64,000 nucleotides of DNA from Crotalaria pallida (lineage: Eukaryota; Streptophyta; Magnoliopsida; Fabales; Fabaceae), in assembly GCA_037953625.1 (NCBI GenBank), contig CM075649.1, positions 98,151,290 through 98,215,289 of the forward strand, in the 5' to 3' direction. The notes beneath the pieces are model-generated. The model saw only the letters and a program-made list of their open reading frames with translations, was not told the DNA's origin and did no database searches. The position numbers and the translations under genes were made by a program. Of this stretch, positions 10,918 to 20,646 are shown one piece after another; within the stretch, counting starts at the first letter, position 1; each line of letters begins with the position of its first letter.

Positions 10918-13158
10918 TGTAACAACCTAAATTTTAAATAAATATTTATAATTATGTATATGTTTAATTCATGTAGAATAATAATGTAAAGTGATTTGGA
11001 ATAAAATGCAAATCGTGTGTGTTGTGACTCGGTCTGATTAAGGTTGACGCAGGGTGCTCGGGAAGTATGAATAATAAGGATTAAGGAACATTGGGGATAT
11101 TGTGAGTATGAATGAGTGTTGATAGAGGAATAATAGTAAAATGAGAAGGAAACAAGAAAAACTCAAATTGGTAAATAAGGAAGAGTGATGAGATTAAATA
11201 TAGAATAAAAATTAAGAAGTTAATAAACATTTGATACGGAGAAGTTATTGCAATTCGTTTAAGGTTGTGAAACCGGTTGAGACTTGAGGGACAAGATGAA
11301 ATTACTTAATTAGGCCAAGAGGGATGCAAGGGTAGTGGAAAGAGTAAACAAATTCACTTAATCTGGGAGGAAATCGTCATTAATTTAAACCGGAAGTTTT
11401 AGTGTGTGAATCGTATACTTTTCGTGTAAACAACATTAGGCAAGTATAATTTTATGATTTGAGATGTAATTGAATGTTAAGGAGGTTTAATTTAGTATTA
11501 GGAATGATTAAAATTCAGGAAAATCGGGTTTAAAATGCGGAAATCGGCGTTTCGGGACGAACCGGTGCGCCGGGGCATGAACCGGTGCGCCCAGACGCAC
11601 CGGTGCAGGAATTAGGGAGCACCAGTGACGCGCGCGCGCTCAGGCGCGCTAGTGCTGCGCTCAGGCGCGCTGGACTCAAACGCACCAGATGGTGCGCGCA
11701 ACTGCTAGAATTTTCCAGACCCTGGTGCGCGCCCAGGCGCACCAGGCCCGCGCTCAGGCGCGCGACGGGTATATAAGCGCGAGGCACCAGAAAAATCTGC
11801 GCCAGACTCCATCCAAACCGCACAAATTCATTTCCAGCCGCACCAGGACCTCCCCCAACACGCACCAGACTCCATTTTTGGCACCAAACCTTGGTTTTTC
11901 ATGCACCAACAACCCAAACACATCCTTACCCAGCCCCAACTCCATGAATTAACAACCAAATTCATCCTTCCTTCAATTATAATTCCTCTTCTCTTTATAT
12001 TTCCATTAAACCTTATTCTCTTCTCTTTCTCTTTAATCCTTTTGGGAGCAAATTTCTCTTTTACTCTTAACAAAGCTAACCACCAAGTCAAAAAGGAGAA
12101 ATAAAGCTCAAAAAGGAAGCATAAATAAACTAGAACAAGTGCTCTGGAGTTGGATTTTCTTCTCCCTTGAGGTAAGGGAGGGACTCTTTTCCTTTTAGAA
12201 TAGAGATTAGGTTCTGGAATTTGTAAATGATTAAATTGCACATATTAAACCCTAGGATAGTAGACTCTGCTCTATCACCTACTTGTGTAGGTGAATTAAA
12301 CATTTCTGGGTTGAATATTATTATAAACCTATGATTTTCCCAATTGTGAAATAGTGTAGATAAAGTGCTCGATGAAATGCCTAGAAGAAACTTAAAATTT
12401 TTAAGAATAATTAGAATACCTAAAAATGATGACTATGCTATTAAAACTATAAAATACAAGTTCTTGTATTAATAATTTAATAGTTAGTATTAATATACTG
12501 TAAAGATTATTACTAAAAGAACGAAAACCCTTAGTTGTAAATGAACTCTCTTAGGTTTATGCTAATTAACATACATATGGAATAATGATTAAAGTACTTA
12601 AAACAAGTTAACATGCTATTATTTAAGTAATTGTTAGTAGTACAATACAAATATGATTGCAAGGAATCAAGCTGTTATGAAACTAAAGTAAATACATTAA
12701 GGTTAGAATTATAGTCGATTATATAATAATTGAATGATTAAACTAATGATGGTTTCCAATATGATGAAGTAAATTAGAATGTCACTAAAATAAGTGTATA
12801 AAATGGTGATGAAAGTGATTTACTCATGTACTTTTATAATTAAGAATGTAATAAATGAATTGAATATCCTAGCTAAAATGAGAGTATTAGTTAAATTTTA
12901 CAAATTTCATTTACTCATTTCAATTCTTAATTTCTATTCTACTGTGAAAGGATGTTCACTCCCTTGTGGTTTAACATTTTAGGTTGAGCTTGGAGGAGCA
13001 AGAACCAGATTTTCAAGATGGTAAGGGACGAAGGACAAGAACTTCAGCAACCAATTGCTTGAATTCCATGTTGTACATCCAATTTAACTTTGAAATTTGA
13101 CATTAAACTTTTATGAAAATAAAAAAAAATACATTTATTTTTTTTGATGGATGTTACA
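10918..13158 (+). repeat. 3' LTR of gag-only gypsy-type element
   Basis: This is 2241 bp, nearly identical to 4897-7135, with TG...CA ends and the TATA box at 11770-11776. It is followed by the CTCCT target duplication, after which the LINE reverse transcriptase frame resumes. Confidence 0.95.
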
Positions 13159-13163
13159 CTCCT

Positions 13164-13444
13164 GGTTCTGATGGTTTACAAGCTCTCTTTTTCCAGAAAT
13201 ATTGGCATATTGTAGGGCATGATATCACAGGTTGGGTGCTAAAATTTCTCAATGAAGGTGCTGACCCTAGTGTAATTAATGATACTTTGATCACATTAAT
13301 TCCAAAAATCAAGCGGCCTACTGACCCAAAGAATCTTCGCCCTATTAGTCTTTGCAATGTAACAATGAAGATTATTACAAAGACGATTGCTAATAGATTA
13401 AAACTTGTTCTCCCTCATCTTATTAATGAAGCTCAGAGTGCATT
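13164..13444 (+). pseudogene. LINE ORF2, part 2: start of reverse transcriptase
   Basis: This is the middle piece of LINE ORF2 between two insertions. It encodes the fingers part of the reverse transcriptase: a GSDGL-FF-K-W segment, NDTLITLIPK, and NLRPISLCN leading to the IxxxIANRL and EAQSAF motifs typical of plant L1 enzymes. This piece shows no internal stop. It ends at ATT (13442-13444), the target duplication of the CACTA element. Seven LINE bases (18409-18415) remain between the CACTA and gypsy A. The frame then resumes after gypsy A. Confidence 0.9.
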
Positions 13445-13465
13445 CCCTACAACAGATTAGCTAAA

Positions 13466-13747
13466 AGATCCCGGTTCCGCATACCTATTGATCCCGGTTC
13501 CGAACCGGGATTGTATCCCCTGGTATAACAAGTCTGATTCTTATGATCCCAGTTGTTTTAGAAAACACGGAACCGGGATCAATAAAAAACAAGGAACCGG
13601 GATCAATAACATATATGATCACTGTTGATTTTTAATAATGAACTGGGATCTTTAGTATATATGATCACTGTTGGTTTTTTTAAAATGAACCGGGATCTTT
13701 ACTATATATGATCACTATTGAGTTTTTAAAATGAACCGGGATCTATA

Positions 13748-13785
<38 letters not shown>
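13466..13785. repeat. Left subterminal repeats of CACTA and (TA)n run
   Basis: Several copies of GATCCCGGTTCC or AACCGGGATC occur in both orientations between 13466 and 13745. A (TA)n microsatellite follows at about 13752-13784. A looser unit of about 60 bp (GATCACTGTTG...AACCGGGATCT) recurs three times from 13615. Confidence 0.75.
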
Positions 13786-13792
<7 letters not shown>

Positions 13793-14026
13793 GTAATATT
13801 TGCTATATCCATATATTTAAATAAATTGTCAACATTTTTTTTTGCAACAAATAAATGCCATAATTATATACATTAGAAACGTAAATGTCAATACACATTT
13901 AAGATAAATTACTTCCAAACCAAAACTAATGGCTCCATACATACAAAAGGCTAAACAAGCTCGATCATATAGATGCTACATAGCCACATTCAAAAATATA
14001 TATGGTGTCCTAAATTCAAAACTAAG

Positions 14027-14115
14027 CTAAGGTAACTCGTGAAGAACATATGTTGCCCATTCATCCTTGACTTCATTCAGCAATTCATCAGAGTAGTAGG
14101 TGTACTGACAATCTT
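14027..14115 (-). pseudogene. Unidentified captured C-terminal exon in CACTA
   Basis: A minus-strand segment reads YTYYSDELLNEVKDEWATYV and ends VLHELP at a TAG (14027-14029). The codon-like composition contrasts with the AT-rich surroundings, so it is probably a captured last exon. I do not recognise the source gene. The 5' boundary is approximate. Confidence 0.35.
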
Positions 14116-14987
14116 CAAAATACTATACAATTTAATAGAAAATGGAATTAGAATTGTGTTGATAAACTAAACGATATATTTGTTATCAAATATGCGGTAA
14201 ACATAAACCATATAATGAAAATTACAAACCGATGGTAGTGGAATCATGTCATCTCCATATAATTATAATCCTAATATAATCCTCAAACAATTATACTGTA
14301 GTGTTAAAGCTCCATTTCAGCTATCAGATTAGTTCATACTATACACATTCAAATGACCAGAAAGAGAAAAGGCACACATATAGGAATCACTATCAAGGTA
14401 TAAACTGTCAAATTCTCAACCTACTTATCACTAGTTTAGTGCTTGCTGCTACAAATAAGTCTCAAAAATGCATGGCTTCCCCACGTGGTCCTGCATAAAC
14501 CATCACCACTAGAATAATAATACCACTAGATACAAGACGAAAATCCACATCCAATGTGTACCACAGTATTGCTCTTACCCTGGCTTTATTTAGCTTGGTT
14601 TTACTATGCATGTTCCAAGGCTGAGAAAGTGATATTCCTAAGCTTTACTAAGTGACTCATATACGGCAGTGTCCGGAATATGTGTTTTCTGTCCTTAGAT
14701 GTTATACATATTTTACTCAATGCCAAACACATTATGATTTTTTTTAGGATAAAGCATATAATCTCATTGCCCAAAGTGCCATAACATCTCATAATTTTCT
14801 TTTCATAATTTAAGCCTTAGGGGGTTGGTGGGGACGAAAAGGTAAATGACAGCATATAAAATTGTGGTTGAAATTTGAAGAAAAAAAAGGGAGTTCGGTT
14901 ACCATTTTACAGATTGAACTTTTTGCCTTTGCTTAGTCATAGAACATACCTGAAAAGTAATTCTCTTTCTTGTGCTGAGGATCTAAC
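14116..14987. other. CACTA interior, non-coding
   Basis: AT-rich sequence that looks like intron or intergenic filler between exon-like pieces; nothing recognisable. Confidence 0.4.
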
Positions 14988-15130
14988 AAATGCACCCTAA
15001 TTTTACTAAAGACGACCCCTCTCAGCTTCTTCAAATCTTTAATGCTATCTCCAATATCCCAGAGATCTGCTGTCCAAGCAAAATGACCTATGACCATATA
15101 ACGGAGGTTCCATGACGGCAATGGAAAATC
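14988..15130 (-). pseudogene. Unidentified captured exon in CACTA
   Basis: On the minus strand this reads WNLRYMVIGHFAWTADLWD followed by IKDLKKLRGVVFSKIRVHLL. The segment is coding-like and followed on the minus strand by an open tail to 14933. I do not recognise the parent gene with confidence. It may belong to the same gene as the piece at 14027-14115, since both lie on the minus strand in order. Confidence 0.35.
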
Positions 15131-16066
15131 TATTATATACACACACACACAAGAAAACCAAAGGCACATAAAATAATCAACAGATTGGGCATATATTACA
15201 ATACCCTCACCAGACAACAAATAGAAAAGAATCTAGGTAAGATATCCATTTGATGCTTTGACTAAATCAACATTCTCTTCTCGAAATCATGCCTGCATAT
15301 GATTAAGCAGAAATAAATCTATAAATCATAGAAATTAGTGAGTAAGACCACTCAATCTAATAGAGAATGCACAAGACTTTAACCTGGCACATGATTAAGC
15401 AGCAATTACATCTCTGCTCCAGTGCAGTCCTCATAATTTCTGCAATTCAAGTTCCCAGATTTGACAACAAATAACCAATTGATCACAACCAAATAAAACA
15501 TAAAATATTAAATTTTATTTGGCACATGAAAGGGATGTTCATATTCACCACAATGCGGTGCTGAGCAGATCAATTCAACAAAGGGATGTTCATATTCCTT
15601 TAAGTTGATGATGATGACTATTCCTTTCATTTGGCACATGAAAGCCATGTTACTATTGCCCTTAGATCCTCTCATCAAGATAACTTAGATCACTTGATAA
15701 ATGATCCATATATGTGTAAAAAAAATGAAAAATATCAGGCATGATGCATTGTACATATACATACAGAAGATAAACCAAAACACTATCACAGCTTGGAAAA
15801 CGATAATTGTAAGTCTAACAATATGAAGTATTTAAAATGAAATTTCATGCTTAATAGCAAAAAATGTTCAAATTAACTTTGCATTTTCAAACTATCTCTA
15901 CCTGATAAAAAGACTCATGGAAAAACATAATTGAGAGCCTATAAAAATAAGTAACCTGTTTTGAATGACTAAAAAACAACTGCTCAAAGCTTACATCTCA
16001 GACAAGTATCACAGATAAAATAGAAGCATGCTCTAGCAAAATATAATAAAGTAGATAGATCTTCAC
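15131..16066. other. CACTA interior, non-coding with small duplication
   Basis: AT-rich, intron-like. The phrase TTTGGCACATGAAAG occurs at about 15518 and 15631, and AAAGGGATGTTCATATTC at about 15528 and 15581, so this part contains a local rearranged duplication. No gene is visible. Confidence 0.45.
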
Positions 16067-16515
16067 CTGCATAGGCGCTCATAAGCTCCTTCTTGATACA
16101 CAGCCAATCATGTCCATCAGCTCTAAACCAGCACGCTGCAATGAAATCCTCAATTTAATGAAGATATAGAGAGGTTATGAAGCTACTAAGCTTTCATTTG
16201 GCCCAAGAGCAAGCACAGTTCTAAGTAAACACGTAAAATGTAATCTTAAGAGGCATTCTGGGTTCAAACTTCAGAAAACATGTAAAGAATTCCAAACACA
16301 ACTAATGATGGAGAAAATAGGATATAAAGGGAGGTAGATAAGAGAAGAAGATTACCTGATGATGTGTCCTACGCAACACTTTGCAGTTGGCATGAATCTC
16401 TTGGACATAAGAAAGTTCCTTGAAAAAGTTTTCATTCAACTCTTGTTTGAGCCTCTCTGTGGTACTAATAATGTCACCAGTGCTAGCACTACAACAGCTC
16501 AAAGCCTTTGCTATC
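16067..16515 (-). pseudogene. Captured COG6 gene fragment (two exons)
   Basis: Two minus-strand exons match conserved oligomeric Golgi complex subunit 6, a tether for intra-Golgi vesicle traffic. Exon one, 16356-16515, reads IAKALSCCSASTGDIISTTE, then RLKQEL joined to NENFFKELSYVQEIHANCK. It is bounded by AG and GT splice signals. Relative to the COG6 family as I know it, a stretch between KQEL and NENFF is missing in frame. Exon two, 16067-16135, reads RAGLELMDM and then needs a one-base shift to continue as AVYQEGAYERLC before a GT donor. The intron (16136-16355) is retained, so capture was at DNA level. Non-functional. Confidence 0.8.
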
Positions 16516-17350
16516 CTGAAAATATATAAAATCTGAGACTTAATAAAATAGAAGAAAACAATGACAGACTTGAATTGCACTATTGTAGATATGAAATGCA
16601 AGAGTATTAAGTATCTAGCAATACTTATGGTGGCTGAATATCTTTCTAAAATTAAACCACTTACTACATAGCCAATATGTCAACAGGCATCTCATAAAAC
16701 TGGTTAAAAAGTTAAGCAAGGTTCCCACCTGGAATTGTCATCAAAACTATAAAATCAGAATCTAACCTGACTTTGAATACAGATCTTAAGTTTTAAACTG
16801 ATATTGTTTCATGAATTTTTTCAGGAGAGAAAACACTTGGATATCTATTCTACTCTTTTGTTCATTTGTTTGGATAGAATTTCATAATTTATTAACACGA
16901 AAGAAAGAAGAAAGTTAAATGAATTCTTATGATAAAGGCATGAAACTTATTAAAGTCATGATAGTGATGACTAATGATAGTAGTTCCCTTTGCATATAAA
17001 GTTACTAAGGAACATAGTAGTAAAAAGACTCTGAACAAAAAAGGATAGAAAAAAAATACATTCTACAACAACATTTCAACCTAATTCAATCAGTAAAACA
17101 GTGAAATGAGAATAAAAATTAATATCATAAATAGTGTACCCTTACATATCTTATACTCTAATATGCTATCAAACTCAGCAACAAAGAATTAAAAACATTT
17201 AGGAAGTGAAGCATGCCCCTTTGATATGCTAACAATGGCCAAGAGCTCTAAAATCCCTAAATCCAAAGATTATGAACAAAAGAAAAATGAAATCAGATTA
17301 AGAAAAAAATAACCAAATCAGCCATGAAGACATAACGAAATCAGATAAGA
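16516..17350. other. CACTA interior, non-coding
   Basis: AT-rich intron-like sequence between the COG6 and GH9 fragments; no further exon recognised. Confidence 0.4.
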
Positions 17351-17474
17351 AATCCAAACTTCATGTTATCCCCAGCATCATACATTCCTTTTGATAGATC
17401 CAAACTTGCTGGGCTTCCATCCTTAAGAGCTGAATCCCCTCTCCAAGGTATTTTGTTGTCGACTAACTTCCCAG
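17351..17474 (-). pseudogene. Captured GH9 endoglucanase exon
   Basis: This minus-strand exon reads KLVDNKIPWRGDSALKDG and then SKGMYDAGDNMKFGF. It corresponds to the N-terminal part of plant glycosyl hydrolase family 9 endo-1,4-beta-glucanases (KORRIGAN/cellulase type), where the WRGxS and YDAGD motifs are conserved; the Asp of DAGD belongs to the active-site region. An AG acceptor lies at its right edge, and the frame closes after the exon at its left edge. Only one exon is present, so this is a captured fragment. The family assignment is from motifs; the subclass is uncertain. Confidence 0.7.
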
Positions 17475-18060
17475 CTGCATGAGGAAATATAAAGATAACA
17501 GAAACTAACATCCTGAAAGGTCTAAGTTATATCTAGCATTACTGCATTAGCATACCACATCTCAAATATTTATTAGAAGCTGAAAGTGATTACTGATAAA
17601 TAACAAAAGTTTAGAATCGCAGTATGCCATCTATGTCTACATGACAATCTATTATTTATTGCAGATTTATTTATCAAAGCCAATAAATCTAACAAACAGA
17701 TTTTGATTCTAACAACAATAACAACAATGCCTTTTCCCACTAGGTAGAGTCTGCAGCATAGATCAAACGACACTATAATGTCCTGGCATAAACCATCACC
17801 GTAGTCGTCGCCGTCACCGAGATAGGGTTTGCTGCGATTTAGGAAGCAACGAGCTGAAGGGGGAGAGATGTCTCCATAAGGATGATTGACGCCACCGTAA
17901 GGCTGAGTCTCGTCGTCGCCATCGTCTTGCGGAGGGAGTGACGACGTTAGGCGATTTGGTTCAGAGAGAGAAGGGATCGATATTCAGAGAGAGAAAGAGA
18001 GAAGGGTTTGCAGTTTTCAGTGTGTTGGGCATTTTTCTTTTCTCATGTAGTGTTAGTTTT
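17475..18060. other. CACTA interior, GC-richer 5'-gene-like segment
   Basis: 17790-17945 is richer in CGTCGTCGCC-type codons and on the minus strand could be a 5' exon (ATGGCGACGACGAGACTCAG, starting at about 17921). A short minus frame closes after about 27 codons, so I cannot assign it. GA-rich sequence (AGAGAGAGAAAGAGAG) follows at about 17965-18004. Confidence 0.35.
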
Positions 18061-18395
18061 ATTCATCCCAGTTGAAGTAAAATGATGGGATAAATAAGGT
18101 TTGTGGGATTTTTAATTTTTAAAAAATAAAAAATTATTTATGTTATAACATTGATCCCGGTTCCGTGTTTTTATTATTCATCCCAGTTGAAGTAAAACAA
18201 CGGGATAAATAAGATTTGTGTGATTTTTAATTTTTAAAAAATAAAAAATTATAAATGTTATAACATTGATCCCGGTTCCGTGTTTTTTTATAACCGGGAT
18301 CAATAAATTCATGGTATTTTTTAACTATCATTTGTCTATTAATCTTAGTTCCGAAACGGAACCGGGATTAATATCCAGCTACTTTTTTGCAATTC
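18061..18395. repeat. Right subterminal repeats of CACTA with 115-bp tandem duplication
   Basis: A 115-bp unit starting ATTCATCCCAGTTGAAG at 18061 is repeated at 18176, each unit ending in GATCCCGGTTCCGTG. Further AACCGGGAT repeats in both orientations lead up to the terminal inverted repeat. Confidence 0.8.
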
Positions 18396-18779
18396 TGTAG
18401 TAGTGATTTGTAGCATGTGACACCCTTTCTCCCCAAGAGATAAATACTATAATAATTAAGTATTTCTTGGAAAATATATGGACTTGTTATTGTATAGAAA
18501 ATGTGAGAATAAAATTTTTCCTTTAAAGCGGGTGCACAAACCAACACTTGGAATTCTTGGAGAAGAAGTTTTATATTGTTTCAAACCTTTTCACAAGCTG
18601 AATAGCATTCACATTTGAAATTGTATTTATATGATAGAAAGCAAATGAAGCTATTCATTCTTTTCGTTTTGTAAAACTAACGTCATCTAATCCTTTTTAC
18701 AGCCGATCTCTTAAGAAAGATTAAATCAGAGTAAGCGGAAATTATAGGACTATGCATCTAATAGAAATATACACATAGG

Positions 18780-18812
<33 letters not shown>

Positions 18813-18949
18813 AAAAGAGTCATGAGTACATAGTCCCAGTAACAAAGTCTCCAAGATCCAAACAAGTCCATAACAGATCTACATCATAGTGTAACCATAG
18901 CCCTAGAGTACTCAAAAGTATATCTACAAAATATATACATAGCAAAATA

Positions 18950-19080
18950 TGGACTCTAGAGGTGGTCGCGTAGATCTGGCAGCATCATCAGTAGTAGTAG
19001 TAGTGATAGTAGTAGTCTCCAAGAAGCACAAGGTAACAACATCATCATCAACACAGCAGCAGCAGCAAAATCTCCTCCAC
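18950..19080. repeat. Trinucleotide repeats in gypsy A LTR
   Basis: Runs of TAG/AGT, ATC and CAGCAGCAG. Cys- or Thr-rich frames called here are products of these repeats. The other LTR copy is at 32950-33080. Confidence 0.8.
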
Positions 19081-19111
19081 AGCATCCCCACACCGGATCC
19101 TCTGATCCTCA

Positions 19112-19591
19112 TCATATACCATATGCGCATACCAAGGGATCGTCATCCCTCCAATCACTTCCAGTAGAATGCACGACAGGCTCGCCTCCGCTCTCGTCCT
19201 CCACTGGATCCTCCTCGATCTCATTTACCCTACCACTGGGTACGGGGTCAGGTGATGGTGAGACCCTGACTGGGCTCCTCGGATTAGAAGGGGGAGTCTC
19301 CTCGCGGACGACTCTCGAAGTAAAAGGGTGTGAGCGGGTAGGTCGAAAACGAAAACTATGATAAGAGCGAGCTGGTCGCGTGGGAGGTGGTCCATGATAT
19401 GTGTAAAATGGGGGTACGTGCATAGTGTATATGATGGGAATCCTAAATCTACGAGGATGAAATCGAATCAACGGGTTCGGATGGTAGAAGGCGATCTCCA
19501 CATCTCCCTCGAACACCTCGCGAAGGTCCTCATAGATCCATGTGCCACTAGGAAGTGGCCGGATCTCGATGCAAGCGATGTAACGAGACAT
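19112..19591 (-). CDS. LTR-encoded conserved ORF of gypsy A, left copy
   Basis: An open frame of about 159 codons lies in element-sense orientation inside the LTR, downstream of the TATA box. The ATG at 19591-19589 is in the context TAGGTGATG, as in gypsy B. The N-terminal half has CIEIRPLPSGTW, then YHPNPLIR, RRFRIPIIYTMHVPPFYTYH and GPPPTRPARSYHSFRFRP: Pro-, Arg- and Tyr-rich. The C-terminal half is Pro/Ser-rich and ends acidic (EIEEDPVEDESGG). The same protein is encoded in the gypsy B LTR despite divergent DNA around it. I recognise no domain. The function is unknown; it could be a leader-encoded accessory protein. Confidence 0.6.
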   Translation of the reverse strand: MSRYIACIEIRPLPSGTWIYEDLREVFEGDVEIAFYHPNPLIRFHPRRFRIPIIYTMHVPPFYTYHGPPPTRPARSYHSFRFRPTRSHPFTSRVVREETPPSNPRSPVRVSPSPDPVPSGRVNEIEEDPVEDESGGEPVVHSTGSDWRDDDPLVCAYGI

Positions 19592-19835
19592 CACCTACAA
19601 GGGCAAAAGGGTAAGCATTTCTATACACATAATCAACAGAGTATAAATATGTATAATATGAATATGTATGTATGTGACAAAGAACAACAATCACATTTAG
19701 CATATAGAATTTATTGGATGCAAATAGGATGTTCATACTTCTTTCACTTATCACGTTAAATTTATATGAGTAGCATGATGCATGATTTTAGCTCTCAAGC
19801 CTATCTCCATCAAACTATATCACTCCCTGACGTCC

Positions 19836-20180
19836 ATCCCTGACAACCCAGCACTCAACCGTGCGTTGCATTCCCAGGTATGCAACATTTCGTACATTCA
19901 CCAAGAATGTACACGTCAAGCTTGGAATCCATGCCACCCGAGCATATCCCGTCACCCAAACGGACCGTCATCCAAACGGTATTACCATATCGGCATCCAC
20001 TAAGCCGACCACGTCAACAACGTGTCATCAAGCAAGCGTATTGGCACTCCCAGAGGCCCTCCACATGTTTACCAAAAACATGGTATACGTCCTACCATCC
20101 AAACTCCAGAATGAATGCATTTTATTTTTAAGCTCAAAGGAAATTGATTAGTATATTACAAGCCACCTAGGCGTATTTCA
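19836..20180 (-). other. Segment present only in left gypsy A LTR
   Basis: About 345 bp of this LTR are missing in the right copy, where about 33840-33855 joins directly to ATTATCAAAAAGGACCG. The segment contains the whole hairpin array. The position upstream of the LTR ORF corresponds to a similar array in gypsy B, so deletion from the right copy is more likely than insertion here. Confidence 0.75.
19865..20096 (-). repeat. Array of variable-stem hairpins in gypsy A LTR
   Basis: Perfect inverted repeats of different sequence follow each other: GTTGCAT/ATGCAAC (19865-19886), GTACATTC/GAATGTAC (19892-19912, loop ACCAA), ATGC/GCAT (19931-19945, loop CACCCGA), CCGT/ACGG (19949-19963, loop CACCCAA), ACCGT/ACGGT (19964-19980, loop CATCCAA), TCGGC/GCCGA (19990-20008), CACGT/ACGTG (20010-20024), CATGTTT/AAACATG (20064-20082, loop ACCAA) and GGTA/TACC (20082-20096). 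Stems differ but loops are alike (ACCAA, CAYCCAA). They lie just upstream of the LTR ORF in element sense. Confidence 0.65.
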
Positions 20181-20317
20181 TTATCAAAAAGGACCGTCAC
20201 CAAACGATATCCTTATATTAATCAATTTCTTTTAAGTCCATACCCCTTGGATTATCGTTGTTAAATCCCTAACCAATTAAGTCAGAATTGGAAATGGTGT
20301 TTTTCAGGTTCTGTGTG

Positions 20318-20646
20318 AATTACTCGAGTATATTTCAGCACACTCGAATGTTCTTCAACTTTTCCAGATTACTCGAGTGTTCCTCAAGATACTCGAGTGT
20401 TCATGACTTTCTGAGGATTTGGGTTTCAGATTCATAAAATACTCGAGTAGTTCATGGGTACTCGAGTGGCTCATCATGAATTCCAGAATACTCGAGTCAC
20501 CCCTGCATTACTCGAGTGGTTTGCCTTAACATGTCCTCAAGTATTACTCGATACTCGAGTACGGGGCTTGATACTCGAGTGTTCTTTCTCAAAATACGTT
20601 GTTTTATTAACATTTTACTCGAGTATCCAACCTACTACTCGAGTGT
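20318..20646 (-). repeat. ACTCGAGT palindrome cluster in gypsy A LTR
   Basis: About a dozen copies of ACTCGAGT or TACTCGAGTA occur in 330 bp with irregular spacing. Two more lie upstream of the TATA box in element sense (21678-21713). The right LTR has the same set at 33997-34322 and 35355-35391. They lie in the transcribed leader and in U3. They could be binding sites for a dimeric host factor; that is inference. Confidence 0.75.

Larger units (their letters stand above)
4897..13158 (+). mobile_element. Gag-only gypsy-type LTR retrotransposon (TR-GAG-like)
   Basis: This is a complete LTR element inserted in the LINE. It has 2.24-kb LTRs, an initiator-Met primer site, one intact gag ORF, a pre-PPT hairpin and a polypurine tract, but no protease, reverse transcriptase or integrase. 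The CTCCT target duplication is at 4892-4896 and 13159-13163. The two LTRs differ at about 14 positions by my count plus a short indel, so insertion is recent. The architecture matches the class described as terminal-repeat retrotransposons with a GAG domain. It would depend on enzymes from an autonomous gypsy element such as the Tekay-like A/B families here. Confidence 0.92.
13445..18405. mobile_element. CACTA (En/Spm) transposon, non-autonomous, with captured exons
   Basis: The right end, read in reverse complement, is CACTACTACAGAATTGC. The left end is CCCTACAACAGATTAGC, with the expected CAC start mutated to CCC. Both sides are flanked by the 3-bp duplication ATT (13442-13444 and 18406-18408). 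Subterminal regions are filled with repeats of GATCCCGGTTCC and its complement, as expected for transposase-binding sites of CACTA elements. No TNPA/TNPD-like transposase frame is visible. The interior instead has minus-strand exon-like fragments of host genes, as in gene-capturing CACTA elements. It would need transposase in trans. Confidence 0.88.

Noticed and set aside
18924..19167. Cys-rich and Thr-rich small ORFs
   Set aside because: They are translations of TAG/CAG/ATC trinucleotide repeats in the LTR; not small secreted peptides.
20318..20646. Possible CRISPR array
   Set aside because: Repeats are 8-10 bp with irregular spacing and the genome is a plant; these are LTR palindromes.
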